From a virus, in IMG/VR virus record IMGVR_UViG_3300003690_000096, positions 1-27,929 of that record: 27,929 bases of DNA; one strand, given 5' to 3'. Each line of letters begins with the position of its first letter. Positions within the stretch are counted from its first letter, which is position 1. A model generated the notes under the pieces. It did no database searches. It was given only the letters and a program-made list of their open reading frames with translations, and was not told where the DNA came from. The position numbers were made by a program, and so were the translations under genes. Positions 1-7,659 of the stretch are shown piece by piece.

Positions 1-200
1 ACGCCGCCTGAGTTTGAGGTGGCGTTATTCAACGCGAAGGTCAGCGTGCCGGTTTCAGCCACGCGGTCGAGCGGACCCGCACCTCTGATGCCGTAGGAAC
101 AATGCAGCGGCTGCACGCCCAGCAGCACGTCGGCGGTGATGTCTGTCGAGACACCGCCGAGCTTGGCATAGAGCGTTGCGGTTGGCGTAACTGTCGGCAT
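1..200 (-). CDS. Distal/minor tail protein, N-terminal part (runs off window)
   Basis: An ATG at 200 opens a minus-strand frame that is still open at the window edge, giving about 66 residues beginning MPTVTPTATLYAKLGG. The segment with YGIRGAGPLDRVAETGTL followed by an NNATSNSGG stretch resembles the N-terminal region of phage minor or distal tail proteins encoded just after the tape measure. Its position, two small steps downstream of the tape measure on the same strand, supports this. Only the N-terminus is visible, so receptor-binding or carbohydrate-binding domains cannot be assessed. The start lies 4 nt after the stop of the small upstream ORF, consistent with translational coupling. 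Confidence 0.7.
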   Translation of the reverse strand, partial: MPTVTPTATLYAKLGGVSTDITADVLLGVQPLHCSYGIRGAGPLDRVAETGTLTFALNNATSNSGG

Positions 201-204
201 AGTA

Positions 205-414
205 CTAGCTGATACTGTCTGTGATGGCCGTCAAGGACTGCCGAATCGTGGTGAGGTGTTGTACTATGGCAGCGTCGTCAGATGCAACCAGCAGCGTCTC
301 CAGGCTCGTCACAGCCGTGCGCGCATTCTGCACGGCGACATTCACAGTGGCAACCTGCGTCACTGACGCGAGATCGAGAAGGGCTTGCTCTCCGCGTGTG
401 AGTTTGGTTTGCAT
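205..414 (-). CDS. Small hypothetical protein after tape measure
   Basis: This 69-residue ORF begins 1 nt after the tape-measure stop (TAA then G then ATG) and ends 4 nt before the next tail gene, so it fits the tail operon exactly. The protein is Ala/Thr/Val/Leu-rich with no Cys or Trp and looks mostly helical, possibly a short coiled coil (heptad-like Leu/Val spacing around residues 30-65). No family was recognised. It may be a small tail-assembly or structural factor, but this rests on position only. The overlapping plus-strand frame is poorer and lies against the operon direction. Confidence 0.6.
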   Translation of the reverse strand: MQTKLTRGEQALLDLASVTQVATVNVAVQNARTAVTSLETLLVASDDAAIVQHLTTIRQSLTAITDSIS

Positions 415-415
415 C

Positions 416-3400
416 TTACTGACTCAGCAGGATCGCGTCACGCAAGTGCAACGGCAGTAGTTCAATCTGCTCGCGCAACGCGCGCATTTCTTTCAGCATC
501 TCGCCGTCGTCACCCCCAGTCAACCCACCACCAGGGCCAAGTGGAATGATGGCTTCCTTGCCGTGTAGCATTACGGGCGTGCCGCTTCCGAAGTCGCCCA
601 CCAGACCATGCCTGCCCGACTCCATATCAAGTTCGTCGCCGATGTCACCGCCGCCCGTTGTCGTGATCTTGCGCTGGACATTGACCGTGACATCAACATC
701 CTTGGGGATGTTTTGCAGCCCGGTGTTGATCCCAAGGATGGCGTTGATCATTTCCTCCAGCTTCGTGACCACTTTACCAATTGCCGTTTCGACCGCTGAC
801 CAACCGGTCTTTTGCTTGCCTTCTAGTGCCCCGGCTTCGCGTGCTTGGTCGATGAGTTTCTGCGTGTTCTCGTCGATGGGGATGCCTAATTTCTTGTGCG
901 CTTCGATCATCAGTTTGATCGAGTCGCCCATCATGAGAAACGCCTGTTGTTCAGTAAATCCTGCATCGGTCAGCTTCTCAAACATCCGCAGCCCCTGCCG
1001 CTCCATCGCGGCGAGGGTGTCAGCGTTCAAACTCCCGGTGCGTGACAACGCGAGAATGGTGTCATCCAGCGCCTCGGTTGCTTGAACCAATGTTTCGTTT
1101 TGGCTGATGCGTTCTTGGAAGTTCGATAGCTCCTGAATCGCCACGTTCTCTGACGTGATACCGAGGTCTTTCTGCGCCTGTATCAATGCTAGGATAGCGG
1201 GACGCGTTTGCTTTACGGCTTCGGTGAAACTTGTTCCAGCCTGAAGTGACGCTTCAAACGCAGCGACAGCCACCAACCCCAGGTCTTCCAGTTCGTCTTT
1301 GCTTTTCTTGCCGAGTTCCTGCTGCTCTTGGAGCAATACGTTAAGACGCTCCTCAGCCGCCGCGAACTCGTCGGTCCCGACAGTTAGCTCGGCGAGCTTC
1401 TCGCGCTGTTCATCGATTAGACCATTCAGGATTGCCGCTTCTTCAAGCGTCGGTCCGAATAGTGCAGCCAGTCCAACCGAGGCGAGCTTTGTTTGCTCGG
1501 CCACGAACTGCATCATCTCGCCGGACACAACTCCGAATCTGTTGGCGAGTTCTATCATTTCGAGGAACGACTCACCGGCAATTTCCCTCGTCTCTAAGAT
1601 CGCATCAGAGATCATCTTGAAGGCTGAATCAAACTCCGTTGACACTTGCTGCGCCGTAAGCTGACCGGTGTCGATCATAACGAACAGGTCACGGACCTTC
1701 GCAATGGTTTTTTCCAACCCAAACGTCATCACGCCACCGGCTTCGGCGATGATCTCCGTGACGTGCATCATCATTGCCGCGATGTCTGACGACACGGTTT
1801 CGCGGGTCTTGGCTATCGCGTTGGCTAACCCTTCAGACATTGACACGCCCCACCGCTCCGCTGTCTTCGTCACTTCTTCCTGTACCGATGGCCCACTGAA
1901 CAATCCACCGATCCAACCGATCAATGGTCCAGCTAACGCGCCGATGGCTGCACCGATAGGACCGGCCATACTTGCGATCCCACCCATGATCTTACCGGTG
2001 CCTTCATCGCTAAGGAGAGTCTTTCCCCACGCCTCCCCTAATGAGCCGCCCATCATTGAACCAGCCTGTGTGCCTAGCGCCTGCATTGCACCGAAGATGC
2101 CGCCGCCACCCTTGAAAGCATCAATGACAGTTCCAGGCAATCCTTTAATAATGTCCTTGAATCCTTCTGTGATATTTCTTCCGAACTCTAGACCAAACGT
2201 AGTGAACGTCCCGACCGTCCATGTTGGAAGTTTGGGTTGGTCGATCTTGGGTGTAACAAGCCACATGTCACCAGCCCTGAACCAATCGTCTGGAGGCGTT
2301 GGCATCGTTAATTGCATACCGGCGAGATGAGCAGAAAATAAATCCACCTCGTCTATGGACGCATTAAAGAGGAAGGAAACCTCGCCCAACGCATCACTGA
2401 CTGTCTCGCCTAACCGTGGAGTGAGTTGTTCATACGCGCGAACCACGTCCCCAATGACAGCCTTGTTCGCCCTTTCCTCAACACTTAAACCGGCCCATTT
2501 TTGTTCGAGGAATTCCAAGTCCTCCATCGCTTGTCCAAAACCCAGGTTCTTGATAGCCGTCTCTAATTCTTCATTAACTGTCACCAGTTCAGCGAGTTCG
2601 TCATTCGTTCCGCGGAGCATTTCTGGCAACGTCTCCAGTGTTTCAGCAAGAGCGTCCTCAGCCGAGGTGACATCACGGATGCTTAACGAGGCTATTTCAT
2701 TTGCTGAGTCTAAGTTATAAATCGACACAGCATTCATGTCCATGCGATCTGTCACGCGATCAACCTTAGCCGCTACTTCGTCAAACATGGTGGGGAGTTC
2801 TTCACCATAGTCAGAGTACGCCAGCAACGCCCGTGTCGCGGAGTTTTCTTGCCTGTCTGCGCTATCCTCTGAGTCGTCAGCAAACGCATTGATGGCGTCC
2901 TGGGCCTTTTTTATTTCATCCCTGTAATGCTTTGAAACTCCACCGGCTGTATCACCCATCTCCTCTAGTGCTGTTTGCACATCGGCCATTGTGTCTATGT
3001 TTGTTCGTTCCTCATCGTCCAAATCCATCCACATCTGCTCAAACACGGATACTGTGGCACGCGCCGTCAGGACGCCATCACGTAATTCTTCTACACTCTT
3101 ATCAAAACCATATATGGCATCGTCATGTTTTTTCATCAAACGGCCCATCCAAATAATGGCCGCACCAATCGCTACAGTAATCCCAATGGGACCGGTGATA
3201 GCTTTCCAAGCGGTTTTTGCGGACACCGACACCGCCTTGAGTGAGAGAGCGAATCTCGATGCGCCCGTCGTGCCCTTACCGAAGACAAATGCCAACGCAC
3301 CAATGGAAATCGTTAACTGACCGGCTATCATAAGGAAAGGACCAGCCGCTGCCAACAAAGCAATAAAGGCGAGCGCACTCCCTTGTACGGACTTCGGTAG

Positions 3401-4582
3401 TGAAGTAAATGCAGGGACCACGGTGTTCGATATGAAGTTCGCCACCTTCGTCAGTTTCGTGATGAACGTCGTGAGAACCGGAGCAAGTTGCTCACCGATA
3501 GTGATCCACATTCCTTCGGCGGCGGATTGCAATTTGATGAAAGCACCCTTCAACCCTTCCATCTGGATCTTGGCAATCCGCTTGGCGGTCCCGCCTGAGT
3601 TTCTTAATTCCTCCGTGAGATGGGTAATCGCATCGGCTCCACGTTCCACCAACGCAGCCATTGCCGGACCAGCACGCAGCCCGAACAACTCCATCATCTT
3701 GCCGGTTTGCTCGGCGTGTGGTTCCAGTTGGCGAACGATATCATCCAGAGGCAACAATCGACCAGCCGAGTCAGTCGCAACAACACCAAACTCCTCCATG
3801 ATCTTCGCGCCTGCTGCGGTAGGCGAGAGAAGTTTGACAATGGCTCCACGTAACGCGGTGCCGCCCATCGTTCCCTGGAACCCGGCGTCGGCCATCAATG
3901 ACATCGCGGCGGTGGCTTCCTCAAACTCCACGCCTGCCGACTTAGCCACCGGCCCCGCGTAGCGCATGGCGTTTCCCAACTGGGTGAGATCGGTATTCGC
4001 CATCGTGAAAGCCTTCGCCATCACGTCCGACACGCGACCAATATCAGTAGCCTCGAAACCGTACCCACGTAATGTCTTCGCCGCAATATCTGCCGCCGCT
4101 CCCACGTCCATCATCCCCGCCGCTGCGAGGTCGAGGGTGCCCGGCATAGCATCAATGATTTCTTTGGTGTTGAATCCAGCGAGGGCGAAGAACCCCATCG
4201 CCTCGGCTGCTTGCGACGCCGAGAACATGGTGGTCGAACCCAACTCTCTCGCGATGCCTTCTAAGGCTTGGAGATCCTTACCAGCCGCGCCACTAATGGC
4301 GCGCACCCGGTTCATGTTGGATTCAAATGAGGCGAATGACGTAGCGGCTTTGATGCCGAACGCCACAATCGGGAGAGTTAGTCCTGCGGTGAGATTGACA
4401 CCGGCGTTTCTGGCGCTGCCGCCAGCCGCCATCATTTTCTTGCCAGCGGTTTGTACTTTCGCGCCAGCGGCTTGTGACTTCTTCGCAAAGTTATCGAACT
4501 GTTTTCCGGCAGCGGTCAACTTCGCGCTCATCTTGTCGCGAAGTGCGATGGTGGCTTCAACAACTCCAACGCTGACGGCCAT
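416..4582 (-). CDS. Tail tape measure protein (TP901-type)
   Basis: At 1388 residues this is the longest gene in the window and sits directly after the tail assembly chaperone frameshift pair. It sets tail length and is normally ejected during DNA delivery. The N-terminal about 60 residues are Ala/Lys/Gly-rich and helical. Residues of about 75-400 resemble the PhageMin_Tail/TP901 core, with motifs such as FASFESNMNRVRAISG, GSTTMFSASQAAEAMGF and GGTALRGAIVKLLSP. Hydrophobic segments lie near 395-445 and 460-480, and a Gly/Ala-rich one (SMAGPIGAAIGALAGPLIGW) lies further on. The C-terminal part holds helical, Glu/Gln-rich stretches and ends in a region with GLVGDFGSGTPVMLHGKEAIIPL. The start ATG at 4582 lies 11 nt after the stop of the frameshifted chaperone. 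The long length and lack of sheath genes suggest a long non-contractile tail. Confidence 0.95.
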   Translation of the reverse strand: MAVSVGVVEATIALRDKMSAKLTAAGKQFDNFAKKSQAAGAKVQTAGKKMMAAGGSARNAGVNLTAGLTLPIVAFGIKAATSFASFESNMNRVRAISGAAGKDLQALEGIARELGSTTMFSASQAAEAMGFFALAGFNTKEIIDAMPGTLDLAAAGMMDVGAAADIAAKTLRGYGFEATDIGRVSDVMAKAFTMANTDLTQLGNAMRYAGPVAKSAGVEFEEATAAMSLMADAGFQGTMGGTALRGAIVKLLSPTAAGAKIMEEFGVVATDSAGRLLPLDDIVRQLEPHAEQTGKMMELFGLRAGPAMAALVERGADAITHLTEELRNSGGTAKRIAKIQMEGLKGAFIKLQSAAEGMWITIGEQLAPVLTTFITKLTKVANFISNTVVPAFTSLPKSVQGSALAFIALLAAAGPFLMIAGQLTISIGALAFVFGKGTTGASRFALSLKAVSVSAKTAWKAITGPIGITVAIGAAIIWMGRLMKKHDDAIYGFDKSVEELRDGVLTARATVSVFEQMWMDLDDEERTNIDTMADVQTALEEMGDTAGGVSKHYRDEIKKAQDAINAFADDSEDSADRQENSATRALLAYSDYGEELPTMFDEVAAKVDRVTDRMDMNAVSIYNLDSANEIASLSIRDVTSAEDALAETLETLPEMLRGTNDELAELVTVNEELETAIKNLGFGQAMEDLEFLEQKWAGLSVEERANKAVIGDVVRAYEQLTPRLGETVSDALGEVSFLFNASIDEVDLFSAHLAGMQLTMPTPPDDWFRAGDMWLVTPKIDQPKLPTWTVGTFTTFGLEFGRNITEGFKDIIKGLPGTVIDAFKGGGGIFGAMQALGTQAGSMMGGSLGEAWGKTLLSDEGTGKIMGGIASMAGPIGAAIGALAGPLIGWIGGLFSGPSVQEEVTKTAERWGVSMSEGLANAIAKTRETVSSDIAAMMMHVTEIIAEAGGVMTFGLEKTIAKVRDLFVMIDTGQLTAQQVSTEFDSAFKMISDAILETREIAGESFLEMIELANRFGVVSGEMMQFVAEQTKLASVGLAALFGPTLEEAAILNGLIDEQREKLAELTVGTDEFAAAEERLNVLLQEQQELGKKSKDELEDLGLVAVAAFEASLQAGTSFTEAVKQTRPAILALIQAQKDLGITSENVAIQELSNFQERISQNETLVQATEALDDTILALSRTGSLNADTLAAMERQGLRMFEKLTDAGFTEQQAFLMMGDSIKLMIEAHKKLGIPIDENTQKLIDQAREAGALEGKQKTGWSAVETAIGKVVTKLEEMINAILGINTGLQNIPKDVDVTVNVQRKITTTGGGDIGDELDMESGRHGLVGDFGSGTPVMLHGKEAIIPLGPGGGLTGGDDGEMLKEMRALREQIELLPLHLRDAILLSQ

Positions 4583-4593
4583 GATGGTCTTCT

Positions 4594-5150
4594 TTATCGG
4601 CGTCTAGCACGCCGTTTCGATGCCCGATCCTCCTCGCGTAATGACTTCAGAAGCGGGTCAACGTAATGCGCCGGGAATGCCATATACTCAGCCCATGACC
4701 AACGCATTCGCCTCATGAGGGCGAGATCGTTTTGGATTTCTTTTTGGTACGCTTTGCTTTTTTTTTCTCCACTAATGCGCTTTCGTGGTCATCAATGGCG
4801 CTGTCAATGATATCGAATAATTCGCTATGGAATGATTCCAGCGTGGCACGCGTCACCGGGAGCTTCTTGTCATTCTCGTCAGCGAGTGACCAATCCAGTA
4901 GGTAGGCGCGACACCGCGCAAACGAATACTCGGTCCATTCTAGCTTCGCTTCAGGCGGCGCACTCGGTTCGGAATCCTTGGTTCGCACCGGTGCCGTGAC
5001 AATGCTAATGTCTTTCATCATGCGCCGTTGCTCGCCCACACTGAGGTACTTCTTGACGCGAATCCAAAACGGATGCGTCTCGTCCTCGTTGGTTGTCCAC
5101 TCCAGTTCAATCTTGACATCTTCCGGTTCCACCACCCACGGATTACTCAT
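4594..5150 (-). CDS. Tail assembly chaperone, -1 frameshift product (GT-like)
   Basis: Translation starts at 5150, follows the short chaperone frame to the A9 tract (4766-4758 on the minus strand), then moves to the -1 frame and runs to a TAA at 4596-4594. The extension reads about 53 residues including YQKEIQNDLALMRRMRWSW and AEYMAFPAHYVDPLL. A conserved-looking Trp/Tyr-rich segment like this is typical of the T domain of lambda gpG-T-like chaperones, which bridge the tape measure and tail tube subunits. The frame has no good start of its own and fills the otherwise unexplained gap between the short product and the tape measure. The total is about 185 residues. Frameshifting is inferred from sequence and position; its efficiency is unknown. 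Confidence 0.85.
4713..5150 (-). CDS. Tail assembly chaperone, short product (G-like)
   Basis: This 145-residue acidic protein is placed immediately before the tape measure, where siphophages encode the G-type tail assembly chaperone. It starts MSNPWVVEPEDVKIELEW and has a Lys-rich tail (EKKKAKRTKKKSKTISPS) encoded by and after the A9 slippery tract. The ATG at 5150 overlaps the stop of the upstream small gene by 4 nt (ATGA), so translation is probably coupled. The short form is made when ribosomes do not shift. In lambda-like systems excess G coats the tape measure while GT recruits tube protein. Function is assigned from synteny, length and the frameshift arrangement rather than strong sequence recognition. 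Confidence 0.85.
   Translation of the reverse strand: MSNPWVVEPEDVKIELEWTTNEDETHPFWIRVKKYLSVGEQRRMMKDISIVTAPVRTKDSEPSAPPEAKLEWTEYSFARCRAYLLDWSLADENDKKLPVTRATLESFHSELFDIIDSAIDDHESALVEKKKAKRTKKKSKTISPS
4758..4766 (-). other. Programmed -1 ribosomal frameshift site (A9)
   Basis: On the minus strand the zero frame reads GAG AAA AAA AAA GCA, so a tRNA-Lys pair can slip back by one base anywhere on the nine-A tract. The -1 frame continues open to 4594 and encodes a T-domain-like segment. No clear downstream stem-loop was seen within the next 40 nt. Confidence 0.85.
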
Positions 5151-5470
5151 CGCTGCTCCCCCTTAATGATTGTCGGAATGTGACCCGCCTCAAAGTCTAG
5201 GCGATCATCGTTCTCCGGTGCGCGCCATGTTACAACACCTTCCCAGATCCATGTATTGCCGCTGATGTAAAAATACAGATCAAGCGGCACCCGCGATACC
5301 CACGGCTCGGATGTAGATACCACGGAAGCTGTGACGTGGAAACGAGAAGGTGCGGCACACTCCACCACCCACGATCCAAGAGTGACGGCGGTGCGGTACT
5401 TGTACCGCAACACGCCGCCACGCCCCGATATGCGGACGTTAGGTTGCCGCTGTCGCTCTGCTGAGATCAC
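5147..5470 (-). CDS. Small conserved tail-region protein
   Basis: This 107-residue protein begins at a GTG (5470) and overlaps the end of the upstream tail-tube gene by 32 nt in the +1 frame. It ends in an ATGA overlap with the chaperone gene. The segment VLRYKYRTAVTLGSWVVE followed by a beta-rich stretch and a Trp-rich end (GNTWIWEGVVTW) resembles small uncharacterised proteins encoded between tail tube and chaperone genes in other siphophages. No catalytic motif is visible. A fusion to the preceding gene by +1 shifting at its stop (ACC TAA C) is possible, but the upstream protein already looks complete, so a separate coupled gene is preferred. Confidence 0.75.
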   Translation of the reverse strand: MISAERQRQPNVRISGRGGVLRYKYRTAVTLGSWVVECAAPSRFHVTASVVSTSEPWVSRVPLDLYFYISGNTWIWEGVVTWRAPENDDRLDFEAGHIPTIIKGEQR

Positions 5471-5852
5471 CGGCAGGCTGAATCGTCAACGGTGCATCCA
5501 GTAGATCCCCAACCGATCCACCCTGTGGATTGTACGACTCGATGACGCCAATCCCTGAGTAGATCGGGTTGATGGCCGTCGAACAGATGTTCTGCGGCCT
5601 GATCTCAACACACACCGTTGTGCCAACCAACGAGAACAGCGTGGCATCTACGGCAGCAGCCGCATAGTCCTGGTGGAACGTAACATCCACGGACCAATTC
5701 TTCAGGCCACCTTTGTTGATGCGCGTGCTGTCACCCATCGCTGTCTCGTCTTGCATTTCCGAGGCATAGTTCAAGCTGACCTCGGACGCGAAAGAGGACA
5801 TATTCACGGCATTGATTTGGAGAAACGCGTTCGTGTATACCAGAGTCGCCAT
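5439..5852 (-). CDS. Major tail tube protein (paralogue B)
   Basis: This 137-residue protein shares an N-terminal pattern with the gene just upstream: YTNA near the start, then a Y-A-x-E-M-Q-D segment, then GDSTR-x-N-x-GGL, then D-x-TLF-x-LVG. The C-terminal GGSVGDLLDAPLTIQPAGDLSRAT segment is typical of compact one-domain tube proteins of the gpV/HK97 gp6-like beta-sandwich type, which stack as hexamers around the tape measure. The length suits a complete tube subunit, so this is probably the true major tail protein. ATG 5852 lies 11 nt after the stop of the preceding ORF. Confidence 0.85.
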   Translation of the reverse strand: MATLVYTNAFLQINAVNMSSFASEVSLNYASEMQDETAMGDSTRINKGGLKNWSVDVTFHQDYAAAAVDATLFSLVGTTVCVEIRPQNICSTAINPIYSGIGVIESYNPQGGSVGDLLDAPLTIQPAGDLSRATAAT

Positions 5853-5863
5853 CGCTTACCTCG

Positions 5864-6187
5864 CTATTCAATACTCATCCACGGAAGCATAAGGTATGAT
5901 TCGCCGCTTGTCGTCATGCCCCATTCTGCGCGCCAGAACTGTTGGAATGTTGATGTCACGTTGCCGGTGGTCAGCGGCGTTGCCCATTGCCCACCTCGAC
6001 AGCTTTGGGATGTGAACGTCACGTGACTGGTGAACTTCCCCACGCCAAAATCACTTGACGATGATCCCTGCAATCGCACCGTCAGCGCCCCGGTTGACGA
6101 TGACAGAACATGCAACCCGCCATATAACGATTCACCAGCCGCCAACCCGCCAAGGTCGAACGGGGTCCCCGTTCCGCAACTCGTCAA
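5864..6187 (-). CDS. C-terminal part of split tail-tube-like protein (paralogue A)
   Basis: This 107-residue frame overlaps the end of the preceding ORF and lies in its +1 frame. The first residues (SCGTGTPFDLGGLAAGESLYGGLHVL) and the later segment with TSHVTFTSQ and GGQWATPLTTGNVT strongly resemble the C-terminal beta domain found attached to tail-tube-like N-domains in other phages. There is no convincing ribosome binding site for the internal ATG at 6187. The natural product is therefore likely the continuation of the 6506-start gene, about 213 residues if one base is skipped. Either a +1 frameshift, a real mutation or a sequence error explains the split. Confidence 0.75.
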   Translation of the reverse strand: MTSCGTGTPFDLGGLAAGESLYGGLHVLSSSTGALTVRLQGSSSSDFGVGKFTSHVTFTSQSCRGGQWATPLTTGNVTSTFQQFWRAEWGMTTSGESYLMLPWMSIE

Positions 6188-6506
6188 GCTCGATGACGGC
6201 CTTCATGGAGTAGCCGCCCGTTTCAGACCCCTCGGTGATCCCATTCCCGAACACGGTCAACGGCTCCAAGTTGTCTCCAACCAAATCGAACAACGTCTCG
6301 TCAGCGTTGTTCGTGCCACCGTTCCAGAACCCAGACGCAGATACTGATGCGGTGGTCAAGCCTCCGGTATTGGTGCGCGTGGAATCACCGAACGCGGTCA
6401 CGTCCTGCATCTCGGCGGCGTAATCTAATCCAAGTTCATTATGATCGCCGCTGAAATTGTGACCCCCATAAAACACCTTCGCATTCGTGTAAACAATCGT
6501 CCCCAT
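6132..6506 (-). CDS. N-terminal part of split tail-tube-like protein (paralogue A)
   Basis: This 124-residue frame begins MGTIVYTNAKVFYGG and is clearly paralogous to the tube protein encoded at 5439-5852 (shared EMQD-x-TA-x-GDSTR and LF-x-LVG patterns). The last residues in this frame (DPVRPWRVGGW) look like out-of-frame reading. If one base of the GGGG run complementary to 6167-6170 is skipped, the reading becomes ELDELRNGTPFDLGGLAAG and continues smoothly into the 5864-6187 frame. The local sequence CGGGGACCCCG is a short palindrome. The intact two-domain protein would be a tail tube or tail-completion subunit with an extra surface beta domain. Confidence 0.75.
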   Translation of the reverse strand: MGTIVYTNAKVFYGGHNFSGDHNELGLDYAAEMQDVTAFGDSTRTNTGGLTTASVSASGFWNGGTNNADETLFDLVGDNLEPLTVFGNGITEGSETGGYSMKAVIELDELRNGDPVRPWRVGGW

Positions 6507-6509
6507 GTA

Positions 6510-6905
6510 TCACCCCGTGGACAGGTCTTTGTAGGCGAGGAAGTTGACCGCCAACAGTGACCGCTCAGACACATCGCGCTCAAGAAAAAACGGAACCTGC
6601 GTTGCCGAAACCCAGGAATAACGCGTCGAGTTGATCGTGCGTTCGCTTAACCCATCCAGCAAATTCATCACCGTCTGCATCCCCAGTCGTGCCGTTGCGT
6701 AACTGGCCGACCGCCGAATCACCTGGACCCCAGCCACCTCCAGCGTGGCGGTTCCCGGCCCACTGGACATCGCATGGATGGGTCCAAGACCAGCCGTCTC
6801 GGTCAGCAGGAACGCGTCATCCGGCTGCTCGGGAAGCTTCGCTTTGTAGATCGTGGTGGTCACCGACCCGGTGGTCAGCAGATCCTTGATATCGTCCAGA
6901 ATCAT
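6510..6905 (-). CDS. Tail terminator-like / minor capsid protein
   Basis: A 131-residue protein, between the HK97 gp10-like gene and the tail-tube genes. This is where siphophages place the tail terminator, which caps the tube after the tape measure sets its length. It begins MILDDIKDLLTTGSVTTTIY and contains a VQVIRRSASYATARLGMQTV helix-rich stretch followed by beta strands ending FFLERDVSERSLLAVNFLAY. That alternation fits the alpha/beta fold of terminator proteins (Gp17/minor capsid family). The start overlaps the upstream stop by 4 nt (ATGA). Assignment rests on synteny and general fold pattern. Confidence 0.75.
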   Translation of the reverse strand: MILDDIKDLLTTGSVTTTIYKAKLPEQPDDAFLLTETAGLGPIHAMSSGPGTATLEVAGVQVIRRSASYATARLGMQTVMNLLDGLSERTINSTRYSWVSATQVPFFLERDVSERSLLAVNFLAYKDLSTG

Positions 6906-7315
6906 AGGCTCTTCGCCTTCAACTCTCGGGCTATACTCTTCGCTATGGCTTCCGCGAATTTCTTACTGCGGCGGTTTATGGGCGTCTCAAGATACTTCCA
7001 CTGACCACCTCTCCCATACGGCGGCTGATGTCTCGCTGACGGACTCGCAGGCGGTGGTGGCGTCTCATGTACGACCAACGCGTACGGCGTGTCATAGGAC
7101 AGCGTAGCCTGAAGGCGCTTCGGCGTGGCGTGTGTCACTCTCGCGCTTTGCCTCAGTCGCCCGGTGTCAATCGGGGTCATCTTGACAGCAGCGGTCATCG
7201 TCAATTCGGCAAACTCGTTCAACGCCTTCGCTGCAATCTCAGGATACCAGCGCGCCATGCGAGTCACCTTTTCACGCACCTTCTCCGCACCGGTCACGGT
7301 CAATGACATCGTCAT
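6902..7315 (-). CDS. HK97 gp10-like head-tail joining protein
   Basis: A 137-residue basic protein beginning MTMSLTVTGAEKVREKVTRM. The pattern of an N-terminal amphipathic helix, then TAAVKMTPIDTGRLRQSARV, then YDTPYALVVHE and a C-terminal Lys-rich helix, is diagnostic of the HK97 gp10-type family. The P-x-D-T-G-R-L-R/K-x-S motif and Y-A-x-V-V-H are its hallmarks. These small neck-region proteins take part in head-tail joining or tail completion. It overlaps its neighbours by 4 nt on both sides, as in a tightly coupled structural operon. Confidence 0.88.
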   Translation of the reverse strand: MTMSLTVTGAEKVREKVTRMARWYPEIAAKALNEFAELTMTAAVKMTPIDTGRLRQSARVTHATPKRLQATLSYDTPYALVVHETPPPPASPSARHQPPYGRGGQWKYLETPINRRSKKFAEAIAKSIARELKAKSL

Positions 7316-7659
7316 TTCAAATACACCACGGTGATCCCGGCGTTGGTTCCAAACGGAAACAATCCAACGGACAAGATGGTCGGGTTGATGGCGTAGCCTT
7401 CGGTCGATCCCACATCGCCGGTGGACAGCGTGATGCGATCCTCGGGACGCACCAGCACGTTAGACTTGAGATACACAGTCTGACGGGATGGCACTTCCTG
7501 ACCTTGAACCGTCACCACCCGTTTGATCTCTCCAATCACCGCACACTCGTACGCCACATCCGCACCATAGCTCGCTGACCCATAGCCGTCATAAGATTGG
7601 AATGGTGCAAGGCTCACACTTTGCTTCATCAACGGCGAGAACACATTGACATTGAACAT
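7312..7659 (-). CDS. Head closure / head-tail adaptor protein
   Basis: A 115-residue beta-rich protein, between the connector (start abutting its stop at 7660) and the gp10-like gene (4-nt overlap). Motifs such as VVTVQGQEVPSRQTVYLKS and LVRPEDRITL are typical of stopper proteins of the SPP1 gp16/HK97 gp7-like family, which close the portal channel after packaging. Length and operon position match that role. No catalytic residues are expected. Confidence 0.75.
   Translation of the reverse strand: MFNVNVFSPLMKQSVSLAPFQSYDGYGSASYGADVAYECAVIGEIKRVVTVQGQEVPSRQTVYLKSNVLVRPEDRITLSTGDVGSTEGYAINPTILSVGLFPFGTNAGITVVYLK

Noticed and set aside
1668-2330. Long plus-strand frames opposite the tape measure (also 3423-3962 and 3966-4607)
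   Set aside because: They are antisense shadows of a clear tape-measure gene, Pro/Ser-rich and without ribosome binding sites.
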